A stretch of DNA of 64,000 nt from Nitrospinaceae bacterium (lineage in GTDB: Bacteria; UBA8248), in NCBI GenBank assembly GCA_018669005.1, contig JABJAL010000072.1, positions 1 through 64,000 on the forward strand. Direction: 5' to 3'. The notes beneath the pieces were generated by a model. It saw only the letters and a list, made by a program, of their open reading frames with translations. It had not been told where the DNA came from and made no database searches. A program made the translations under genes and the position numbers. Below, piece by piece: positions 6,826-14,676 of this stretch. Each line of letters starts with the position of its first letter. The stretch's first letter is position 1.

Positions 6826-9315
6826 CTACATCTTCTTGCACCAGAACTGATACATACGAGAGAACGTATAGGGATTTTCAAGTTCAAATTTATGCCACAA
6901 GGAGAGTGAAGTTAGCGAGCGCTTGTTCGGGTTAGATTTCCTGAACTTCCTCATCACTATTTGGCTCCGCATTTCAAAACCAAGGAACTCCAACTTGAGA
7001 ACCTGTAAGGCCTCCTCGATTTGCGGCAGCATAAAGTGGTGCTCCTGGACATGGAAAAGTAGATCGCGGCAATTGCTTAAGCTGAAAAAGTCAGGGCTAG
7101 TGCATATTCTTTCCATCTTCCGATTTCCATCTTCAGCCAAAGCTATGATTTCTTGCCGACAACGGCGAATGTCTTCAGAGGTCGACGAATACCCCTTCTC
7201 TGAAATTAGGGAACGCCCACTAATGATATGCTGGCGTGCGGTTTCGCTATATAAACCGATCCGCATGAGTCCCCCGGGTTGCATAAGGTCCACCAGGACC
7301 CGCCATCCGGCCAACGGGTCGCCTAGATGGTGGAGGACTCCAGCACATTCGATGATATCGAACTGCCGCCCGAGATCACCAAGTTCCATGATGTCTCCCT
7401 GAACATATTCGATATTCGAGAATCCGAGCTCAACAGTCTTTCTAGAGGCATAGGAGAGGCTACTCAAGCTCAAATCCACGGCTAGCACACCCTCGTTTGA
7501 GAGTCTGGACGCTGTTCCTATGGCATGCTGACCCGTACCACAGCCCGCTACCAAGATTTGCGGGCTTGCGGGAGAGTTATAGTCTCCCAGATCAAAGTAA
7601 AATGGCGCCCCCTGCAAAACGGCGCCAACCGTACGGTCCTTAGCCGCTAAGCCTGTCTTGACCCAGCGTGGGTATGGGTTTTCCTCATATTGTTCTCGAA
7701 CAGATTGGGAAACAGCATTTTGTATGGGAGTCAAGCTAGGTATTTGAGAACGCAAAGACCGCTCGACCTGTGGTTCTAATATCTGCCGCTCTATCACTTC
7801 CTTGATGTTGCCTGCCCAATCGCGTTTACACAATTCTTGGGCCCAGGAAAAGCTATAAATCGGTCTGTAGGCACCTAGAGCGGCAACGAACGATGGAGGA
7901 ACCTCCTGTTCCTTTTCCAACAACGCTGCAATTTTTTCCTGGAGCTGCTCGACCACGACCTTTTCTTTATCGGATTCGGAGAAAACGTATTCATTTGTAA
8001 AACAATGGAGAGCCAAGGCCGCTGAAAATGGTAGGGCCATTTCATCCATTTTTTCCGCCATTGTCTCTTCTAACATTGCATGACGCAAAAACGTGAGCAT
8101 CCGCTCTATTTCCAAGTCATCGATATGGATCAATTCTATGATCCGGAGAAAAAGAGGGATTGTCGAGAGCTGCTCGACCGCGTCCCTGTAAGCAATTCCA
8201 ATCTCCAGTCTCCCAGAGCTTGCCGCCTCCAAAATCTGCGAAAAACCAGGGTGACAGCGAAGCGCGCTAATAATTGGCCGAACTAAATAGCCAGGGTGCA
8301 CCGTAGGCCGCCCTAATAGAAACAACAGGTCCTGTAAGATAATGTCATCAACAGAAGTGAACGAAATAGATTCTAAAGTCCAAGCCAAACTATCCCAGAA
8401 CAAGTCATTCTGGGGATTGAGGATTGTCGCACGCCGGTGACATGTGATGGCCTCCTCCTGCTCGCCCAGTTCCCCGAGCGCAACACCAAGATTGTTATGC
8501 GCATCAGCGAAATCGGGATCGATGTCGAGGGCCTTGCGGTAGCTGGCGACGGCTTCATCCAGTTTTCCGAGGTTATTAAGCGCAACACCAAGATTGTTAT
8601 GCGCATCGGTGAAATCGTGATCGATGTCAAGAGCTTTGCGGTAGCTGGCGGCGGCCTCATCCAGTTTTCCGAGATCCCGGAGCGCAATGCCAAGATTGTT
8701 ATGGGCACTGGCGAAATTGGGATCGATGTCGAGGGCCTTGCGGTGGCTGGCGACGGCCTCATCCAGATTTCCCAGTTCTCTGATTATAGTGCCAAGATTG
8801 TTATGCGCACCGACGAAATTGGGACTGATATCAAGAGCTTTGCGGTAGCTGGCGACGGCTTCATCCAGTTTCCCGAGATCCCGGAGCGCACTACCAAGAT
8901 TGCCAAGCGCATTGGGGGAATTGGGTTCGATGTCGAGGGCCTTGCGGTAGCTGGCGACGGCTTCATCCAGTTTTCCGAGGTCATGGAGCGCAATGCCAAG
9001 GTTGCTATGTGCATCGGTAAAATCGGGATTGATGTCGAGAGCCCTCGACATGAGATCAACAGCGTTTTCATTTTTTCCTTCTTGGTAGGAAATTATACCA
9101 AGAAGATGCAGCGCTTCCGCATTATTCGGATCCAGATTTAAAATGCTCTGGCAAATCTCCCCTGCCTTCAAGAGACTGCCAGACCGATGATACTGTTTGG
9201 CAATTTCGATTGAATTCGCTTTGGCTGAATGGTGGAATTGGCTCTTAGAAGACCGGCGGCGGCGAGGTTTTCGGGACTTCTTGGACGAAGAACTGAGCTT
9301 ACGAGTCACTGTCAA
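6826..9315 (-). CDS. TPR-repeat protein with C-terminal SAM-dependent methyltransferase domain
   Basis: 829 residues. A very basic Ser/Lys/Arg-rich N-terminus (about 1-30) is followed by roughly eight tetratricopeptide repeats (about 35-310) whose units LDEAVASYRKALDI are nearly identical, a linker helical region (about 310-540), and a class I methyltransferase domain (about 560-700) with ILVAGCGTGQHA, the acidic VDLS loop and ECAGVLHHLGDP. Such fusions usually methylate a protein or polysaccharide partner held by the TPRs; the target is unknown. The first codon is probably TTG at 9315 (AGGAAA nearby) with GTG at 9309 as an alternative. It stands alone on this strand. Confidence 0.88.
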   Translation of the reverse strand: MTVTRKLSSSSKKSRKPRRRRSSKSQFHHSAKANSIEIAKQYHRSGSLLKAGEICQSILNLDPNNAEALHLLGIISYQEGKNENAVDLMSRALDINPDFTDAHSNLGIALHDLGKLDEAVASYRKALDIEPNSPNALGNLGSALRDLGKLDEAVASYRKALDISPNFVGAHNNLGTIIRELGNLDEAVASHRKALDIDPNFASAHNNLGIALRDLGKLDEAAASYRKALDIDHDFTDAHNNLGVALNNLGKLDEAVASYRKALDIDPDFADAHNNLGVALGELGEQEEAITCHRRATILNPQNDLFWDSLAWTLESISFTSVDDIILQDLLFLLGRPTVHPGYLVRPIISALRCHPGFSQILEAASSGRLEIGIAYRDAVEQLSTIPLFLRIIELIHIDDLEIERMLTFLRHAMLEETMAEKMDEMALPFSAALALHCFTNEYVFSESDKEKVVVEQLQEKIAALLEKEQEVPPSFVAALGAYRPIYSFSWAQELCKRDWAGNIKEVIERQILEPQVERSLRSQIPSLTPIQNAVSQSVREQYEENPYPRWVKTGLAAKDRTVGAVLQGAPFYFDLGDYNSPASPQILVAGCGTGQHAIGTASRLSNEGVLAVDLSLSSLSYASRKTVELGFSNIEYVQGDIMELGDLGRQFDIIECAGVLHHLGDPLAGWRVLVDLMQPGGLMRIGLYSETARQHIISGRSLISEKGYSSTSEDIRRCRQEIIALAEDGNRKMERICTSPDFFSLSNCRDLLFHVQEHHFMLPQIEEALQVLKLEFLGFEMRSQIVMRKFRKSNPNKRSLTSLSLWHKFELENPYTFSRMYQFWCKKM
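8430..9042 (-). repeat. Tandem ~102-bp DNA repeats encoding TPR units
   Basis: Six to seven in-frame units of about 102 bp, each encoding one 34-residue TPR, remain so alike at DNA level (for example the stretch encoding LDEAVASYRKALDI) that recombination or slippage between units is likely. Copy number may vary between strains. Confidence 0.85.
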
Positions 9316-9674
9316 GCGTTTCCTGTTTAGCGAATTAAAGCATTATTTTAGTATATTTACCGAAATTATGCAGGAGTGCTCTCCACTTCTCAAATTATGA
9401 CCGATGCTTGGGAAGGTGCCGTAGTTTCTTGACCTACGGATTACTAATCCGCAGTCCTACCCCACTGCCTCGACAAACTGGTTCTATTTGGCCGTACCCT
9501 TTAGCCAAACTTGTAACTACGAGCCACTAAAAACAGGCAAAAATAGATAAAAAGAGATTTCGTATTTCGCTATTGAAAGCAGCCCGTTTCCCTTGGTTTT
9601 GTTACTCTTTGGAGTAGGTGTGATATACCATGAGGATACAGAACAAGAAAAATCTGCCGGGCAAAGAGGTGGCT
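9316..9674. other. Intergenic region with two overlapping hairpins, tRNA-like arm
   Basis: No gene. CCGTAG (9419-9424) pairs with CTACGG (9434-9439), and CGGATT (9437-9442) pairs with AATCCG (9446-9451). The two hairpins share bases and so exclude each other. On the minus strand the second arm looks like a tRNA anticodon arm (loop TTAGTAA) preceded by a D-arm-like AGTGGGGTAGG, but no T-arm or acceptor can be drawn, so at most a tRNA relic. Confidence 0.4.
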
Positions 9675-10385
9675 ATGGCCGGAATTAAAAAAATCGCCCT
9701 CGTAACGGGCGGCAACAAAGGCGTGGGCTTTGGGGCCTGCCAGCTTTTGGCGAAGGCGGGGGTTCGCGTTATCTTGACCGCACGGAGCGAAGGATTCGGC
9801 GGCGAGGCGGCGGACAAGCTTCGTAGCCAGGGGCTTGATGTTCACTTTCACCAGCTCGACATCACCAATGACGTCTCGGTGTACGCCCTCAAGGTATTTA
9901 TTACCGAGGAATACAGACACCTCGATATTTTGATCAACAACGCGGCCATTTTGAATGATCGCTCGCTAACCTCGCTAACGGTGGACCTGCGCACGCTCAA
10001 AGAGATGATGGACACGAACGTATACGGAGCGCTTCGCGTGAGCCAGGCCCTTGTGCCGCTGCTCAAAGCTAGCCCCACCGGGCGAATCGTTAATGTGTCG
10101 AGCTGGTTCGGCTCGATGGCCAACCTGCAGGGGGGTGGCTACGCCGCCTACCGGATGACGAAAGCCACGCTCAACGCACTCACGCAGATTATGGCCGAGG
10201 ACCTTCGGGATACGAACGTCACGGTGAACGCCGCCTGCCCCGGCTGGGTTCGCACCGACATGGGCGCCGCCGGCGCGCCCAACTCCTGGGAAGAGGGTGC
10301 GGACACCCCTGTGTGGCTAGCGCTTCAGGATAAGGGCGGGCCGAACAAGGGATTTTTTCAGGACAGAAAACCCCACGCCTGGTGA
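9675..10385 (+). CDS. Short-chain dehydrogenase/reductase (SDR), copy 1
   Basis: 236 residues, classical SDR length. The cofactor motif TGGNKGVGFG, the NNAA motif (INNAAI), catalytic serine region NVSSW and YRMTK (Tyr-x-x-x-Lys) are all present. It resembles plant/bacterial carbonyl-reductase-like SDRs ending in DTPVWLALQDKG and a Gly-Phe-Phe-x-Asp-Arg-Lys tail. The ATG at 9675 is preferred over an upstream in-frame ATG because AGAGGTGG lies just before it and the Rossmann strand starts directly after. It heads a plus-strand operon; the next gene starts four bases after its stop. Closely related to the SDR at 10785. Substrate unknown. Confidence 0.92.
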   Translation: MAGIKKIALVTGGNKGVGFGACQLLAKAGVRVILTARSEGFGGEAADKLRSQGLDVHFHQLDITNDVSVYALKVFITEEYRHLDILINNAAILNDRSLTSLTVDLRTLKEMMDTNVYGALRVSQALVPLLKASPTGRIVNVSSWFGSMANLQGGGYAAYRMTKATLNALTQIMAEDLRDTNVTVNAACPGWVRTDMGAAGAPNSWEEGADTPVWLALQDKGGPNKGFFQDRKPHAW

Positions 10386-10388
10386 GGA

Positions 10389-10760
10389 ATGACGAAAGAC
10401 AACTTACTCTCCTTCGTGGTGGATCAACTAAGCGGCCTGGGCGATATTGACACCCGGCGAATGTTCGGCGGCTGGCACATCAGCCACCGCGGGGTGTTTT
10501 TCGGTATCGTTTTCAAAGAGCGCCTTTATTTCAAGACAAGCGAAAATACCCGCGCCCGATACGAGGCGGAGGGGATGGGGCCGTTTCGCCCGAGGAGCAA
10601 GGTTACACTCAAGACGCTCTGGGAGGTTCCCGTCGATATTATTGAGGACGCGGATGCGCTGGCCGAATGGGCGCTTGAGGCCATCGCCGCACAACAAGAA
10701 GCTACGCTTATTAAAGAAAATGCCCGCGCCCGAAGGGGCCGGAAGAAATTGGATTCATAA
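10389..10760 (+). CDS. TfoX N-terminal domain protein
   Basis: 123 residues containing only the TfoX/Sxy N-terminal domain: MFGGWHISHRGVFFGIVF with LYFKTSENTRARYEAEGMGPF is characteristic. In gamma-proteobacteria TfoX controls competence, but stand-alone N-terminal-domain proteins like this one are widespread and of unknown role. The tail (about 105-123) is Arg/Lys-rich. It sits four bases after the first SDR and 24 before the second, in one operon, so a role linked to those enzymes is possible but unproven. Confidence 0.85.
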   Translation: MTKDNLLSFVVDQLSGLGDIDTRRMFGGWHISHRGVFFGIVFKERLYFKTSENTRARYEAEGMGPFRPRSKVTLKTLWEVPVDIIEDADALAEWALEAIAAQQEATLIKENARARRGRKKLDS

Positions 10761-10784
10761 CAATACCTTTAAAGGAGTGTTTCA

Positions 10785-11489
10785 ATGAGTGATGAAAAAA
10801 TCGCGGTCGTTACGGGCGGCAACAAGGGAATCGGCAAGGAGGTCTGCCGCCAGCTAGCGACCAAGGGAATTCGGGTTGTCTTAACCGCCCGGGACGAGGG
10901 CCGGGGAAAAACCGCCATCGAGGAACTAAAAGCCGCGAGCGCGGAAACCATTTTTCATCCACTGGACGTAACCTCGCCAGAGAGTATCGACAAGCTCGGC
11001 ACGTTTATCGAAAGGGAATTTGGGCACCTCGATATTCTGGTCAACAATGCCGCCATCCGGACGGACCAGGGCACACGCGGCGAGGACGTCAGCATCGACA
11101 CCCTTCGTGAAATGATGGAAGCAAACGTTTATGGCCCCTTGGCGGTTTGTCAGCGGCTTATTCCGCTACTCAAGAAAAGCGCGGCCGGGCGAATCGTCAA
11201 TTTCTCTAGCGGCATGGCCTCGCTCGCCAAAATGAAGGGCGGATCCCCGGCCTACCGCATCACCAAAACAGCCCTGAACGCGGTAACGGGCATCCTCGCC
11301 GACGAGCTTTCGGGCTCGGGCATTTTGGTGAATTCAGTTCATCCGGGTCATGTAAAAACCGACATGGGTGGGCCAAACGCGGTTCGAGAACTCGAAGATG
11401 GAGCAGATACCCCGGTATGGCTCGCTCTGCTCCCGGACGATGGGCCAACGGGTGGCTTTTATTTCGACCGAAAACCATTCGATTGGTAG
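10785..11489 (+). CDS. Short-chain dehydrogenase/reductase (SDR), copy 2
   Basis: 234 residues, paralogue of the SDR at 9675-10385: TGGNKGIGKEV, LVNNAAI, NFSSG and YRITK match position by position, and both end with a DTPVWLAL and a FDRK/QDRK tail. The C-terminal GGFYFDRKPFDW parallels GFFQDRKPHAW of copy 1. It is expected to be an NADP-dependent carbonyl reductase. AAAGGAGTGTTTCA precedes the ATG. The pair flanks the TfoX-like gene, pointing to a tandem duplication followed by or preceding insertion of that gene. Confidence 0.92.
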   Translation: MSDEKIAVVTGGNKGIGKEVCRQLATKGIRVVLTARDEGRGKTAIEELKAASAETIFHPLDVTSPESIDKLGTFIEREFGHLDILVNNAAIRTDQGTRGEDVSIDTLREMMEANVYGPLAVCQRLIPLLKKSAAGRIVNFSSGMASLAKMKGGSPAYRITKTALNAVTGILADELSGSGILVNSVHPGHVKTDMGGPNAVRELEDGADTPVWLALLPDDGPTGGFYFDRKPFDW

Positions 11490-11581
11490 GATGGCAATCG
11501 CCGAGCGAACCTGTTTCGTGTAAAACCTGTGCCAGCGTAAATGATGCTTTAATTCTCAAAGGGCTAAGGAGAAATAATTCT

Positions 11582-12262
11582 TTGAGTGCAGAAATTAACG
11601 ACGAGATCAAACATCTTCGCAAGGGGCTTTCGGCTGCAGGTGATTTACTCGCCAACGAGCTAGCCGACTTCCCGGAGGCGCGGATGGATTTTTGCCAGGA
11701 TGAGCCCGTATGGGCGCGCTGGTCGGCAGAGGTTCAACTTCGACATATCGCTTGCGTTCCTTGTCGCTGGCTCCTCGGGATATTTCGCGAGAGCCTTGAG
11801 GCTCAAGGATACAGCCTGCCCGATGTGGACATGAAAACCATCGCCGAGCGTGGTGGCCGCCATGTTCCGCCCGAGATTTGCCCGGATCGCGCCTCGCTCA
11901 TCGCGCACACGCGTAGGATGTTTGATTTTTGCATTGAAATTCTAGACCGCCAGACTCCGGAGTCTTTTCGCGCGCTCACGTGTATCCGGCTGGTGGACAC
12001 CGAGATTTGGCGCGAGGATGCCCCCGAGCGGCCCATTGACCTGTGGCGGATGCTGGCCGAGCTGCATCCCTACGGCGTCCACGAGGATCCGGATACACCC
12101 GGCAATTTCCCCATGGAGCTTATCGCGGTTATTAGACAGATTTACTGGGAACTACTCGCCCACCTCAGAAGCATCCAGCGGCTCAAAGGGCTATTGGAGC
12201 TTCCGGTCGTAGTCAATCTTCCGAAAGAAGGCTACCTCACCGTTTCCAAATTTTACGATTGA
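11582..12262 (+). CDS. DinB-like four-helix protein of unknown function (paralogue B)
   Basis: 226 residues from a TTG start at 11582, chosen because AAGGAG lies ten bases upstream and because the resulting length matches the 222-residue paralogue at 5191-5859. Shared landmarks are PVWARWSAEVQLRHIA and the C-terminal ELLAHLRSIQRLK. A longer in-frame extension to 11417 overlaps the end of the SDR and looks non-coding. Likely a DinB-type helical bundle; the reaction is not known. It is in the SDR operon, upstream of a membrane protein. Confidence 0.7.
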   Translation: MSAEINDEIKHLRKGLSAAGDLLANELADFPEARMDFCQDEPVWARWSAEVQLRHIACVPCRWLLGIFRESLEAQGYSLPDVDMKTIAERGGRHVPPEICPDRASLIAHTRRMFDFCIEILDRQTPESFRALTCIRLVDTEIWREDAPERPIDLWRMLAELHPYGVHEDPDTPGNFPMELIAVIRQIYWELLAHLRSIQRLKGLLELPVVVNLPKEGYLTVSKFYD

Positions 12263-12271
12263 GCAACCTCA

Positions 12272-13312
12272 TTGAATCAGAACACCGAAAACGAATCTCC
12301 TGACGCAGAAAATAGTTCCATTATCTCGTGGAAGCTTTTCGCGGGCTTGGCCCTTATGGCGCTGTTCCTGTGGCTATCTTTCAGAAATGCGCCGATGGGA
12401 AAATTCATCGACGCCATGAAAAAAATCAGTATCATTCCTGTGCTAGGAGCGATTACCTATCAAATTATTTCCATCGTAATTCGCGGCTGGCGATGGAAGA
12501 TATTGCTTCTGCCCTCCCACCCAGAGCTTCGAAAACGCCACGCTTTTTTCGCCACAACCATCGGCTATGCGGTCAACACCGTGATTCCCCGCGGAGGAGA
12601 AATTGCGCGGGCCGTTTTTCTCAAAAGATTCTCACATACATCGCTGGCCGCTGGCCTTAGTTCGGTCGTGGCCGAGCGCCTGATTGATGTTGTGACGCTC
12701 TGCCTGCTTTTTGCCTCGGTTCTTCCGCTCTATCAACAGCGCCTCGAAGAGATTTTTCCAGGGGTGGGCAAAGCAATGCTAGCTGTATCTGCAACAGGCT
12801 TAATCGGGCTGGTAGTCGTCTGGATATTTGGAAGCCATCCAAAGCGGGCAGCGGATTGGCTTCGAGTCCCCCTGGGTAAGATATGGCCTACGCGAGCGGA
12901 GAATCTCGCTAAAGCGGGAGAGAAATTTTTTCAAGGCTTCCAGGGCCTTTTCCTTAAAGAAAGCGCCCTCCGGATGCTCTTCCTCACGGCAGGAATCTGG
13001 GCCCTTTATTTCGTCGCCAACTGGACGCTGACTTTTGCATTTCCGCTGAGCAAAATATCATCGCTCTCCTTGCTCGATGCTGTGGTGATTACCGTCGTCG
13101 TGGCGATATCGTTTTCGCTTCCATCGCCGGGCGGCACCGGAACAACCCATTTTTTCGTGAGCCAGCTATTAACCACGCTTTACGGAATCGACCCCGCCGA
13201 GGCGCTCGCCTACGCCACGCTACTACACCTGACCGGCGTCATTCCAACGCTTTTGCTCGGCAGCCTTTTCGCCGTCGCCATCCCGCCTGCCAAACCCACA
13301 CCTGGCACCTAA
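12272..13312 (+). CDS. Lysylphosphatidylglycerol synthase TM-domain family membrane protein (flippase-like)
   Basis: 346 residues with about eight transmembrane helices, starting with one at about 18-35. The segments IVIRGWRWKILL, TVIPRGGEIARAVFLKRF, VAERLIDVVTL and SLPSPGGTGTTHFF are hallmarks of the UPF0104/LPG_synthase_TM family (the flippase half of MprF). There is no synthase domain. It likely moves or supports lipid transport in the inner membrane; substrate unknown. The start is a TTG nine bases after the previous stop with no clear ribosome binding site, so translation may depend on coupling. Followed by a strong terminator. Confidence 0.85.
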   Translation: MNQNTENESPDAENSSIISWKLFAGLALMALFLWLSFRNAPMGKFIDAMKKISIIPVLGAITYQIISIVIRGWRWKILLLPSHPELRKRHAFFATTIGYAVNTVIPRGGEIARAVFLKRFSHTSLAAGLSSVVAERLIDVVTLCLLFASVLPLYQQRLEEIFPGVGKAMLAVSATGLIGLVVVWIFGSHPKRAADWLRVPLGKIWPTRAENLAKAGEKFFQGFQGLFLKESALRMLFLTAGIWALYFVANWTLTFAFPLSKISSLSLLDAVVITVVVAISFSLPSPGGTGTTHFFVSQLLTTLYGIDPAEALAYATLLHLTGVIPTLLLGSLFAVAIPPAKPTPGT

Positions 13313-13406
13313 ACATCAAAAAAATTTCAGGCTACCTTCACCTAACCTCAAATTAAGAATAACTAAATCCCAAAAGAAAACCCCTTTTCGAAAATAATTC
13401 CACCAC

Positions 13407-13448
13407 AAAAAAACCCGGCGACTTCCGAGGAAGCTACCGGTTTTTTTT
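13407..13448 (+). terminator. Bidirectional terminator between convergent genes
   Basis: An A run, a hairpin with CCGG outer pairs and CTTCC/GGAAG inner pairs, then eight T. It can end the plus-strand operon finishing at 13312 and the minus-strand cupin gene finishing at 13465. Confidence 0.8.
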
Positions 13449-13464
13449 ATTTGATTGATTTTTA

Positions 13465-14040
13465 TCAGGCCGACATGCTGGCATAGTCCCAGCCCGTTTG
13501 AAAAGAGGTGACTTCCCCGGTGTCGATATCGTATTTCAGGCGGGGAATTTTAGCGAGGTCGTCGCCGTAGACATGGATGCCGACAACGGGCTCGTCTGAG
13601 GCGCAGGTGACACGGTGGGCATCCTGGTCGGTGGTGCAACAGACAAACACATCACCGGGCTTTGCCAGCCGACTACCGGCAGGCTTGATCACTGCGCGGC
13701 CTTCCATGAGGCGAGGCCCCTCTCGGTGAAAACTCTCTTCCTTCTCGACCCCGCGGACAATACCGATCACGCCCCAGGTGCCGTGATCGTGGACGGGTGT
13801 CGTCTGGCCCACATCCCAGATGCCCGCACCGATGGAAAAACTATCGTCTTGCTCGATGTGAACACAGTTGAGGGTGAAGCCCTCTTTTTTAACAAGTAGC
13901 TGCGCCTCGGTGAGAAGCTCTGGATCGTCCAAAACTTTTCCAAGCCGCTCGGCCACCCTGGCGGTCATTTCTTCTTCCGTGCCGCCCGCGCGAACAATTT
14001 CGCGCACCTCTCCGATGAAACGTTCCATTGACTCTGGCAT
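13465..14040 (-). CDS. Cysteine/thiol dioxygenase-like cupin protein
   Basis: 191 residues. The cupin metal-site motif reads TTPVHDHGTWGVIGIVRG (two His of HDH plus downstream Glu region) and the second His is in DAHRVT, near VGIHVYGDD. This layout fits the cysteine dioxygenase/3-mercaptopropionate dioxygenase-related group of predicted iron enzymes, which oxidise thiols to sulfinates in the cytoplasm. No Cys-Tyr cofactor can be judged from sequence alone. AAGGAGAT lies directly upstream of the ATG, and a short tandem repeat sits immediately upstream of that ribosome binding site. Confidence 0.8.
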   Translation of the reverse strand: MPESMERFIGEVREIVRAGGTEEEMTARVAERLGKVLDDPELLTEAQLLVKKEGFTLNCVHIEQDDSFSIGAGIWDVGQTTPVHDHGTWGVIGIVRGVEKEESFHREGPRLMEGRAVIKPAGSRLAKPGDVFVCCTTDQDAHRVTCASDEPVVGIHVYGDDLAKIPRLKYDIDTGEVTSFQTGWDYASMSA

Positions 14041-14052
14041 GCACTATCTCCT

Positions 14053-14091
14053 TCAGCGACTATCAGCGACTATCAGCGACTATCAGCGACT
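14053..14091. repeat. Tandem 10-bp repeat in the leader of the cupin gene
   Basis: The unit TATCAGCGAC occurs three times without change at 14061-14090, with a partial copy before it (14053-14060). It abuts the ribosome binding site of the minus-strand cupin gene and could change copy number by slippage. Confidence 0.9.
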
Positions 14092-14154
14092 AAAAATTTA
14101 CGCTTCCATGATATGAGCCTGCGCGTCTTGGGTCTATGCTGTTTTTCCTATTTC

Positions 14155-14676
14155 CTAGCCTGCATATTGTAGCTCATGCGCAATCAACGCCGCCTTAAGC
14201 TCGACACCTGCCCCGAAGCCTCCCAGCTCGCCCGAGCTGGCAATGACGCGGTGTCAGGGTATGAGTAGCGGTACCGGGTTTCGATGAAGCGCACCGCCCA
14301 CAGCACGCGAGGCCTTGGGATGTCCAGACTCTTTCGCCACCCAGCCGTACGAGCGTGTTTCGCCGTAGGGGATTTTTTCAGCTGCGCGAAGAACATCGCG
14401 AGAAAATGAGGTCAGGCCCGATAAGTCCACCTTTAAGCCAAACTCCGTTCTTTTTCCTTTGAGATATTCCCCGATTTCTTTTCTCGCCTGGCGAAGAATC
14501 GTAGGGTCCCCGCCAAAGGCGCTATCATCAAGCTTTGCCCCGCCCCGCCCATTAAGCATTCGAACGGCGGACACCTTTGCGCCTGCGCCGCCGCCCGAGG
14601 CACCGCCTGCGGCGCCAACCGAAATTTCCTTGGCCACCTGACCAATCAATTTCTCCGATGAATTCGTTTTTTTCAT
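14155..14676 (-). CDS. Selenocysteine-containing methylated-DNA--protein-cysteine methyltransferase (Ogt/MGMT family)
   Basis: Read with UGA (14256-14254) as selenocysteine, the gene gives 173 residues. The family signature is normally P-C-H-R-V-I; here it is NPVPLLIP-U141-HRVIASSG, followed by ELGGFGAGVELKAALIAHE, the expected C-terminal helix, ending at TAG (14157-14155). Upstream, IPYGETRSYGWVA and the Arg-finger region HPKASRAVGGALHRNP are intact. So only the methyl-accepting cysteine is changed, to UGA, and coding potential continues in the same frame. A 7-bp hairpin follows (14223-14240). The ATG at 14676 has GAGGAGG six bases upstream. The enzyme would remove O6-alkyl groups from guanine, with Sec as acceptor. 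Alternative: an inactivating mutation, which the preserved downstream frame and hairpin make unlikely. Confidence 0.86.
14223..14240 (-). promoter_or_regulatory. Candidate bacterial SECIS hairpin in the MGMT-like gene
   Basis: On the mRNA, CCAGCUC pairs perfectly with GAGCUGG around the loop GGGC. The loop begins 20 nt after the UGA and its first base is G, both within the usual limits for SelB-dependent bacterial SECIS elements. Confidence 0.75.

Noticed and set aside
8430-9042. CRISPR-like array
   Set aside because: The repeats are in-frame TPR-coding units of about 102 bp without spacers.
9412-9490. Functional tRNA gene
   Set aside because: Only an anticodon-arm-like hairpin and D-like string are seen; no T-arm or acceptor stem could be formed.
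14053-14091. CRISPR or iteron array
   Set aside because: Only three to four adjacent 10-bp copies with no spacers and no replication gene next to them.
14155-14676. MGMT-like gene as a simple pseudogene
   Set aside because: A single stop at the one catalytic codon, intact frame and motifs on both sides, a strong ribosome binding site and a SECIS-like hairpin are better explained by Sec. Sequencing error cannot be excluded without reads.
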